A stretch of 37,043 nucleotides of DNA from an uncultured Dehalococcoidia bacterium (GTDB lineage Bacteria > Chloroflexota > Dehalococcoidia > Lucifugimonadales > UBA1127): positions 1-37,043 of the forward strand of contig CAJWXP010000020.1 in assembly GCA_913049785.1 (NCBI GenBank), written 5' to 3'. Shown here one piece after another: positions 30,674-37,043 of this stretch (positions are counted from its first letter, which is position 1; each line of letters starts with the position of its first letter). The position numbers were made by a program, and so were the translations under genes. The notes under the pieces were generated by a model that saw only the letters and a list, made by a program, of their open reading frames with translations, made no database searches and was not told the DNA's origin.

Positions 30674-31918
30674 GTGAGCGGCGTTCGCGTAGTTGTCACA
30701 GGCATCGGCATCGTAAGCCCCGTAGGACTCACCGTTGCAACGTCATGGGACGCGTTGATCAATGGACGGTCAGGAATAGCGCGCATTGGCGCATTCGACC
30801 CTACCGATTTTGAAACCCACATCGCTGCAGAAGTTAGCAACTTCGACCCTGAGAACTACATGGACCGCAAGGAAGCTCGAAGGGCAGACCGCTTCTCCCA
30901 ACTCGGCCTTGCTGCCGCCGCGGAGGCTGTTGAACAAGCGGGGTTGGTCCAGGATGAACCCCTCGGCAACAGGACATCCTCTCTCATCGCAAGCGGGGTC
31001 GGGGGCATCATCACTCTGTCTGAACAATTCGACGTGTTGCAGGAGAAGGGCCCCAAGCGGATCAGCCCCTTCCTCATCCCTGCCATGCTCATAGACATGG
31101 CTGCTGCCAATGTCTCAATGAAGTACGGCGCAAGAGGCCCCAGTTTTGCAACGGTCTCCGCCTGTGCCAGCGGCGCTGACGCCATTGGGAGTGGATATGA
31201 ATTGATCAAGCGAGGTGAAATAGACGTCGCTCTCTGTGGCGGAACGGAAGCCCCTGTCTGCCCTATCGCGCTTGCCGGGTTCAACTCAGTCGGTGCGCTG
31301 TCGAAGAACAACGATGACCCTGAAGGCGCTTCAAGGCCATTCGATGCCAAGCGCGACGGCTTCATCATCGGAGAAGGCGCGTCCGTGCTGGTGATTGAAG
31401 AGTTAGGCCATGCACTGGCCAGAGGCGCTACGCCGTTGGTGGAGTTAGTGGGTTACGGCGCAAGCTCCGACGCATCGCACATCACCCAGCCAGCTCCTTT
31501 GGGTGAGGGCGGCGGGCGAGCCATGCGTCAGGCGATTGAAAGCGCCAACCTCAAACCTGCTGACGTCGATTACATCAACGCCCACGGCACATCCACGGCT
31601 ATGAACGACAAATTTGAGACCGATGCCATCAAGGGAGTCTTCGGTGAGGGTGCCCATGCAGTAGCTATAAGCTCAACCAAGTCGATGACCGGTCACCTCC
31701 TAGGTGCAGCCGGTGCGATTGAGTCAGCCATATGTGCGATGTCCATAATGAACGGTTGCATCCCTCCTACGATCAACCTTGAGAACCCTGACCCGGAATG
31801 CGACCTGGACTATACGCCCAACAAAGCCCGGCAAACCGAGGTGAACGTGGCTATGACTAACTCCCTGGGATTTGGCGGCCACAATGCCACGCTGGTGTTC
31901 CAGCGGTATCAGGACTAG
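30674..31918 (+). CDS. fabF: 3-oxoacyl-[acyl-carrier-protein] synthase II
   Basis: 414 residues from GTG 30674 after AAGGAGATATAC. It elongates acyl-ACP in type II fatty acid synthesis. The Cys-His-His triad is Cys164 (SACASGADAIG), His304 (NAHGTSTAMND) and His341 (KSMTGHLLGAAGA). No acpP or other fab gene is adjacent, but a DegV protein precedes it. Residues 51-63 (AAEVSNFDPENYM) are encoded by the segment copied in inverted form at 18854-18892. Confidence 0.96.
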   Translation: MSGVRVVVTGIGIVSPVGLTVATSWDALINGRSGIARIGAFDPTDFETHIAAEVSNFDPENYMDRKEARRADRFSQLGLAAAAEAVEQAGLVQDEPLGNRTSSLIASGVGGIITLSEQFDVLQEKGPKRISPFLIPAMLIDMAAANVSMKYGARGPSFATVSACASGADAIGSGYELIKRGEIDVALCGGTEAPVCPIALAGFNSVGALSKNNDDPEGASRPFDAKRDGFIIGEGASVLVIEELGHALARGATPLVELVGYGASSDASHITQPAPLGEGGGRAMRQAIESANLKPADVDYINAHGTSTAMNDKFETDAIKGVFGEGAHAVAISSTKSMTGHLLGAAGAIESAICAMSIMNGCIPPTINLENPDPECDLDYTPNKARQTEVNVAMTNSLGFGGHNATLVFQRYQD

Positions 31919-31933
31919 CGGGTCTATCACGCC

Positions 31934-33667
31934 GTGACGCTTGAGGGTTCGGTACCTCGCCCTCTCTGGACGGTGGCGTCTCCGGTTCCCGACGATGTAG
32001 TCGCTGCACTCGGCATGCCCCGTCTGTGGGCGCAGGTCTTGTACAACAGGGGCATTCAGGACGCTGAGACCGCCCAGGATTTGCTAGACGCCACCCAAAA
32101 CGCCCTCCACGACCCTTTCCTGTTCGATGACATGGATATCGCTGTGCGTCGCATTCTGCAGGCAATACGCGACGGCGAGACCATCGGGGTGTTCGGCGAC
32201 TTTGATACCGACGGTGTTACGGCAACTGTGCTGCTCTATGAGTCGTTGCGAGCGCTGGGCGGCACCGCCATCGCACACATCCCCCATCGCGTCAGGGACG
32301 GACACGGTCTCAACATCGACGCCGTCAACGACATGCGAAGTCGCGGCGCAACGCTGGTCATCACCGTCGATTGCGGCATCACCTCCGTGGAAGAAGTCAG
32401 GGCAGCCAAAGAGCTGGGCATGGAAGTCATCCTGACGGACCACCACGCCCCGTTGACGGGTCTCCCGGACGCCTACGCTGTCGTGACGCCACGTCGAGCT
32501 GTGGACGCATACCCGTTCCCCTTCCTCACCGGAGCTGGGATAGCTTTCAAGCTGGTACAGGCGCTCCATCAAGTTCAAGAAACAGAAGTGTCAGAAGGCG
32601 CTCTGGAGCTTGCTGCCCTGGGCACGGTGGCAGACATGGCCCCTTTGCTTGGTGAGAACCGCGCCCTGGCTACGCTGGGCTTAGCAGAGTTGCGACGCAC
32701 GAAGCGCCCGGGGATGTTGGCGCTACTAGAGGCCGCCCATACCACAAGCGCATCGCTCGACCATGAATCGATACCCTTTGTCATCGCGCCTCGGCTGAAC
32801 GCTGCAGGCCGCATGGACACTGCCGACCTGAGCTTTGATATGCTGACCGCGCCAGACATGGACACAGCACGGGAGCTTGCAGCGCAGGTGGAGCAGTTGA
32901 ACCAACAACGTCGTGAGTTGACCGGAACATTGGTTAAAGAAGGCGTTGAGCAAGCATCACAGCAGGTTAAAGGTGAATCGCTCATCTTTCTGGCCAGTGA
33001 GGAGTTTGAACCTGGCGTCAGTGGCCTTGTGGCTGGTCGATTGGTCGAGCGGTTCTATAGGCCAGCCATCGTGGTTTCCATTGATGGTGACATCGCACGG
33101 GCGAGCGGACGAAGCATCCCGGAGTTCAACCTGGGTGAAGCGCTGGCATCGTGCGAGGAGCTTTTCCATCGATTCGGCGGTCATCCGGCAGCGGCCGGGT
33201 TCGTCGCCGACAAATCCAACCTTGAAGCCATCAAAGATCGATTGCAGGCGTTGGCCCGCGAGCAGCTGAAAGACATCGCGTTGGAGCCAACGTTGAAAAT
33301 CGACGCACAAGTCGACTTCAAAGACGTGCTGGGAGAGACATACAAGTTCCTTCGGTCGCTGGCACCCTTTGGACAGGAACACCCAGCGCCGTCGTTCCTT
33401 GCTCGAAACGTGGAGGTGACAGACCTCCGGCAGATGGGCACAGAGGGCCAGCACATGCGTTTGACCCTGCGACAGAGCGGCGCGAAGTGGGACGCCGTAG
33501 CATTCAATCAGCGATGGCCGGAGGGACTAAGCATGCCGGGGAACTCTAATGGGCAGAACTCCAACATGCCTCCAATTGATGTCGTATACATTCCGGAGAT
33601 CAACAACTTCAACGGTCGCAGCACCATGCAATTTAGACTGCTGGACCTCAGAGCCTCGGAGGGCTAG
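31934..33667 (+). CDS. recJ: Single-stranded-DNA-specific exonuclease RecJ
   Basis: 577 residues from GTG 31934, 15 nt after fabF, with no strong ribosome site. RecJ degrades single-stranded DNA 5' to 3' in recombination and mismatch repair. DHH-family motifs are GVFGDFDTDGVTA (Asp89, Asp91, Asp93; the usual DYDxDG appears as DFDTDG), ITVDCGIT, LTDHHAPL and, in the DHHA1 domain, RFGGHPAAAGF. The C-terminal OB-fold ends normally. It overlaps the convergent acetyl-CoA synthetase gene by 4 nt. Confidence 0.95.
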   Translation: MTLEGSVPRPLWTVASPVPDDVVAALGMPRLWAQVLYNRGIQDAETAQDLLDATQNALHDPFLFDDMDIAVRRILQAIRDGETIGVFGDFDTDGVTATVLLYESLRALGGTAIAHIPHRVRDGHGLNIDAVNDMRSRGATLVITVDCGITSVEEVRAAKELGMEVILTDHHAPLTGLPDAYAVVTPRRAVDAYPFPFLTGAGIAFKLVQALHQVQETEVSEGALELAALGTVADMAPLLGENRALATLGLAELRRTKRPGMLALLEAAHTTSASLDHESIPFVIAPRLNAAGRMDTADLSFDMLTAPDMDTARELAAQVEQLNQQRRELTGTLVKEGVEQASQQVKGESLIFLASEEFEPGVSGLVAGRLVERFYRPAIVVSIDGDIARASGRSIPEFNLGEALASCEELFHRFGGHPAAAGFVADKSNLEAIKDRLQALAREQLKDIALEPTLKIDAQVDFKDVLGETYKFLRSLAPFGQEHPAPSFLARNVEVTDLRQMGTEGQHMRLTLRQSGAKWDAVAFNQRWPEGLSMPGNSNGQNSNMPPIDVVYIPEINNFNGRSTMQFRLLDLRASEG

Positions 33668-35412
33668 TCGTCCTCAAGCGTGGACGTGTCACCCAAAGGC
33701 AGCCCAAGCTCCTCCGCCTTCAGCAGCCTCCGCATGATCTTGCCGCTTCGGGTCTTCGGCAACGACGCCCTGAACTCGATGCTGCGTGGCGCAATGGCCT
33801 GCAACCGCTTTCGACCGTGGCCAAGGATCTCGCGTCGAAGCTCCTCCGTGGGCTCAAACCCGTCCTTCAGCGACACGAACCCCTTCACCACTTCCATTGC
33901 CAGAGCGTCAGGGATGCCGATGACGGCAGCTTCCGCCACAGCAGGGTGCTCGATAAGGACGCTCTCCACCTCGAACGGGCCGACAAGATGGCCGGCGGTG
34001 TTTATCACATCGTCGGCGCGGCCTACGAACCAGACGTAGCCGTCCTCGTCGATCTTCGCCTGGTCGCCTGAGATGTACCAACCTTTGATGAACTTGGAGT
34101 TGTAGAGTTCCAGGTTGTTCCAATACGTGTGGAACATGGATGGCCAGCCGGGGCGGACAGCAAGGTAGCCCTCTTCGCCCGCTGGCACAGGGTTGTATTC
34201 TCCGTCTAGGATCCCGACTTCGACACCGGGGATAGGTTTCCCCATCGAACCCGGGCGAACGGGCATCGCGGGGTAGTTGGCGACCATGATGGCGCCAGTC
34301 TCCGTCTGCCAGTAGTTGTCGTGGATGGCCTGGTCAAAGACCTTGGTGCCCCAGACCACAGCCTCGGGGTTCAGTGGCTCGCCGACGCTGTTGATGTGTC
34401 GCAAGGTCGAGAGATCGAAGCGAGCAGGCACATCGTCGCCCGCCTTCATCAGCATACGTATGGCCGTTGGTGCCGTGTACCAGACCGTGACGCTGTATTT
34501 CTGGATGACCTCATACCAGGCCCGGGCGCTGAACCCTCCCTCATAGATGACCTGCGTCACGCCGTTGGACCAGGGAGCGAACATGCCGTAGGAAGTGCCG
34601 GTCACCCAACCCGGGTCTGCTGTGCACCAGTAGATGTCGTCCGGGTGTAGGTCAAGCGCCCACTTGCCGGTGGCGTACTGCTGCACCACTGCGACGTGGC
34701 GGTGCACTGCTCCCTTCGGTTTCCCTGTGGTACCAGAGGTGTAGTGAATCACCGAGTAGTCATACATGCTGGTGTTGGCGATCTCAAACTCGGACGAGGC
34801 ATCGGCCATCAGTGTCTCATAGCTGAGGTCACCTTTCGCCAATGGTTCTTTGTCCCTGCCGTCCTTATTCACGATGATCGTGTACTTGAGGTCTGGTAGG
34901 GCGGGCAGCATCTCCGATACGCGACGCTTCAGGTCTGGCTGGGCCACCAGCACGGTTGCTCCACTGTCCTGCATGCGGTCACGCACGGGGTCCGGGCCGA
35001 ATGCCGAGAAGAGGGGCCCCACAACCGCGCCAAGCTTTAGCGCGCCGAAGATGGCGAAGTAGAGCTCAGGCAGCCGTTCCATGAATACGAATATGCGCTC
35101 ACCCTTCTCTACGCCTAGGGACTGAAGGACGTTGGCGAACTTGTTGGTCTGCTCCTTCATGTCCTGGAAGGTGTATCGCTCTTCCTCCCCGTTCTTGCCG
35201 ACCCAGATGAGCGCGGTCTTGTCACCACGACCAGCGTTCACATGACGATCGATGCACTCATGGGCCTGGTTGAGGTAGCCGCCGGGAAGCCAGTCGAGGT
35301 CTTTGTAGATGTCGGTCCACTGGAAGCCGACTCTGGCTGCATCAACGTCCGGCAGGTTTGGCATGACTGCCATTTTGTCTGCCGGTTCTTTTCCGATAGT
35401 CTCATACTCCAT
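33664..35412 (-). CDS. acsA: Acetyl-CoA synthetase (AMP-forming)
   Basis: 582 residues from ATG 35412, preceded by AAGGAGG; an in-frame start at 35499 would add 29 residues without a ribosome site. It activates acetate, or a similar short acid, to acyl-CoA. Motifs are YTSGTTGKPKGAVH (adenylate-forming P-loop), YWQTETGAIM, SGDQAKIDEDGYVWFVGRADDVI and the C-terminal TRSGKIMRR with the catalytic Lys that acetylation would silence. The length (570-580) matches the AcsA rather than the longer Acs type. Propionate or another acid is possible. Confidence 0.92.
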   Translation of the reverse strand: MEYETIGKEPADKMAVMPNLPDVDAARVGFQWTDIYKDLDWLPGGYLNQAHECIDRHVNAGRGDKTALIWVGKNGEEERYTFQDMKEQTNKFANVLQSLGVEKGERIFVFMERLPELYFAIFGALKLGAVVGPLFSAFGPDPVRDRMQDSGATVLVAQPDLKRRVSEMLPALPDLKYTIIVNKDGRDKEPLAKGDLSYETLMADASSEFEIANTSMYDYSVIHYTSGTTGKPKGAVHRHVAVVQQYATGKWALDLHPDDIYWCTADPGWVTGTSYGMFAPWSNGVTQVIYEGGFSARAWYEVIQKYSVTVWYTAPTAIRMLMKAGDDVPARFDLSTLRHINSVGEPLNPEAVVWGTKVFDQAIHDNYWQTETGAIMVANYPAMPVRPGSMGKPIPGVEVGILDGEYNPVPAGEEGYLAVRPGWPSMFHTYWNNLELYNSKFIKGWYISGDQAKIDEDGYVWFVGRADDVINTAGHLVGPFEVESVLIEHPAVAEAAVIGIPDALAMEVVKGFVSLKDGFEPTEELRREILGHGRKRLQAIAPRSIEFRASLPKTRSGKIMRRLLKAEELGLPLGDTSTLEDD

Positions 35413-35592
35413 GGCGCCTCCTTGTTCGGTGTCCAGCGGGCTTTGGCTCTCCCGCCGTGAGCACCCATAAAATCTACCGCTGCTACTACAGAGCGTCAAG
35501 CAGCAGGGGCATCGCCCTTGACCCTTGTGACCTGACGGCCATCAGTGAACAGGGTATGATTAGCCACGACAGCATCGGAAAAGGAATTACGT

Positions 35593-35823
35593 ATGAAGAA
35601 AGCTACATGCAAAGATATGCGCGGCGCGTGCGACCAAGAATTCGAGGGTGAGACCCCCGAAGAAATGGGCGGGAAATGCCGCGAACATGTCATGCAGATG
35701 GTTCAGTCTGGGGACGCGGGTCACAAGGCTGCTCTTGATTCAATGATGGCGCAGAGCAAAGAAGATCAGGAGAAATGGTACAACGAGTTTAGGGCCAACT
35801 TCGCTTCATTGCAGGACGTATAA
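35593..35823 (+). CDS. DUF1059-like small protein
   Basis: 76 residues. ATCKDMRGACDQEFEGETPEE and REHVMQM follow the DUF1059 pattern (Cys6, Cys13, acidic motif, His); the C-terminal ~35 residues are extra. Three Cys might bind metal. Function unknown. It ends at a perfect terminator, as a one-gene unit. Confidence 0.75.
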   Translation: MKKATCKDMRGACDQEFEGETPEEMGGKCREHVMQMVQSGDAGHKAALDSMMAQSKEDQEKWYNEFRANFASLQDV

Positions 35824-36412
35824 ATAACCCTGTAGCCACTAAGGTCACAAAACAAAGCTGGGGCGCTCAATCGAGCGCCCCAGCTTTTTCTAACTCATTA
35901 ATGTCTTTGCCAGTGAAATGAAACAATTCGAATTCTTCGCTCGTTCTTCGACAGGCTCAGGATCACTATTGAGAAGTGAGACGCAATTGACCCCTTTCCT
36001 ATTTGATGAAGAGACTATTAGGGTCTCCAAAAGGGAATCCTTAAGGAGACCCGCTTATGTTTCAGTTTGTAGCTTCGCGCAGAGGACTAGGCTTTTGGAG
36101 GATCAGAAGAGAGTCGGCTACTCTCACAGCATATTGGAATTGTAGCGCTTGATAGAGGCCCTCGAACAAGCTTTCGACTAAGTCTCATTAGCCAGAACCG
36201 GATGGAACCCATCAGAAACCACCCTCACCACACCTAATATCAATTATTTGCATACTGTATATCCCGCACAACTGATTGACATGGTTATCACCAAAGCGCA
36301 ACATATCTGGCCATGACTACCTAGATCTACTGTTAAGAACTAACCTTCATTTATGGAACGAGGTTCCAAATTCCTAACCCGTGACGTTATCCAGTCCCTA
36401 AGGAGATGACCT
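35824..36412. other. Intergenic region before Rieske oxygenase 3
   Basis: After the terminator at 35854 no gene is evident. TTCGACAGGCTCAGGA at 35947-35962 resembles a small interspersed motif seen in many bacterial genomes. A possible -35 TTGACA is at 36276, but without a good -10. Short frames here (for example 35918-36145) have no supporting features. Confidence 0.5.
35854..35890 (+). terminator. Rho-independent terminator after the DUF1059 gene
   Basis: AAAGCTGGGGCGCTC (35854-35868) and GAGCGCCCCAGCTTT (35873-35887) form a perfect 15-bp stem with a 4-nt loop, followed by TTC. The symmetry allows action on both strands. Confidence 0.92.
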
Positions 36413-37043
36413 ATGCTCTCAGCAAGTGAAAATGCGCTAGTAACTCAGACAGGACCAGGGACGCCCATGGGTGATGTCATGCGGCGATTTTGGCATCCGT
36501 TTCTTCTGAGTGACGAGTTGGAAGAGCGGGACGGGACTCCGGTCAGAGTAAAACTGCTTTCGGAGGAACTTGTTGCCTTTCGGGATACCAACGGTGATGT
36601 GGGGCTCTTGAAAGAGCGATGCCCGCATCGTGGAGCATCCTTGTTCTTCGGTATCAACCAGGAATGTGGGCTGCTCTGTACCTATCACGGATGGAAGTAT
36701 GATGTGAACGGCAATTGCATTGACATGGCCTCTGACCTGCCGGGAAGCAACACAAAGGTCAAGGTTCATGCGGTTTCATACCCCACCCATGAGTCCGCTG
36801 GTGTTTTGTGGACATATATGGGCCCTGCTGACAAACAACCACCACCACCAAATTTCATGTTCAATAATGTGCCACCTGAGAACGTAATGGCAATCCGGGT
36901 CCCTATCTACTGCAACTACCTCCAAGGGTTGGAAGGCAACATAGACTCAACTCACCTAGGTACTCTCCATGCCAGGTATGAACATGCAACGCCGGTGGAC
37001 ACTGAGACTGACGTGCCCGGCTACTGCTCACCTAACTTCACCT
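36413..37043 (+). CDS. Rieske [2Fe-2S] ring-hydroxylating oxygenase, alpha subunit (paralogue 3, 3' end outside window)
   Basis: ATG 36413 follows AAGGAGATGACCT; 210 codons to the edge, no stop. Rieske ligands are Cys70, His72, Cys89 and His92; EGNIDSTHLGTLH gives the mononuclear iron His181 and His186. The N-terminus MLSASENALV...GPGTPMG aligns with paralogues 1 and 2, and a 21-bp DNA stretch (36451-36471) is identical to paralogue 1 (3539-3559). Electron partner and substrate are unknown. The C-terminal half, including the last iron ligand, is outside the window. Confidence 0.93.
   Translation, partial: MLSASENALVTQTGPGTPMGDVMRRFWHPFLLSDELEERDGTPVRVKLLSEELVAFRDTNGDVGLLKERCPHRGASLFFGINQECGLLCTYHGWKYDVNGNCIDMASDLPGSNTKVKVHAVSYPTHESAGVLWTYMGPADKQPPPPNFMFNNVPPENVMAIRVPIYCNYLQGLEGNIDSTHLGTLHARYEHATPVDTETDVPGYCSPNFT

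Overview
The window is a gene-dense chromosomal segment of a bacterium, most probably a member of the Chloroflexota (Dehalococcoidia, SAR202-like marine clade). This is inferred from gene content rather than a marker gene: several paralogous Rieske ring-hydroxylating oxygenases, a 4Fe-4S-type CysH, an Ile T-box in front of citramalate synthase, a SAM-I riboswitch in front of mtnA, and many GTG/TTG starts. No rRNA, tRNA, CRISPR array, insertion sequence or phage gene was found.

Left part (1-11.7 kb, accessory). Two deiodinase-like thioredoxin-fold genes (1-709, minus; 2308-2982, plus) flank a secreted lipoprotein metallopeptidase. Both deiodinase-like genes are interrupted at the same place by an in-frame TGA in the motif FG(A/S)IT-TGA-PPC. 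Each has a stem-loop whose 3-nt apical loop lies exactly 18-20 nt past the TGA, so both look like true selenoproteins with bacterial SECIS elements. All three genes carry a shared motif (consensus TTGACCNCAGGTATATCATC) upstream. Then come Rieske oxygenase 1, CysH, a small unknown gene, a JAMM protease, a decayed repeat protein with an amber codon, a SprT-like protease, a family-5 solute-binding lipoprotein and Rieske oxygenase 2. A third Rieske oxygenase begins at 36413 and leaves the window.

Middle and right (11.7-35.8 kb, mostly housekeeping). cimA (minus) has an Ile-specific T-box leader. recG and argS (plus) are followed by two small envelope genes that both appear frameshifted; one contains a 39-bp inverted patch almost identical to part of fabF 12 kb away. 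A long minus-strand series runs from 26.9 to 19.5 kb: SAM-I riboswitch, mtnA, mtnP, a rhodanese, an Ala/Lys-rich repeat-tail protein, metK, a phosphohexomutase, an HNH endonuclease and a gamma-carbonic-anhydrase-like protein. mtnA, mtnP and metK together make and recycle SAM and methylthioadenosine. Plus-strand genes then follow: pdxA, proC, yggT, a degV-type gene, fabF and recJ. A minus-strand DUF167 gene lies between yggT and degV. A minus-strand acetyl-CoA synthetase overlaps the end of recJ, and a DUF1059 gene ends at a perfect terminator.

The most interesting item is the selenoprotein pair near a Rieske oxygenase. A role in reductive dehalogenation or peroxide/thiol chemistry is only inference. 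No Sec machinery (selA, selB, selC, selD) lies in the window.
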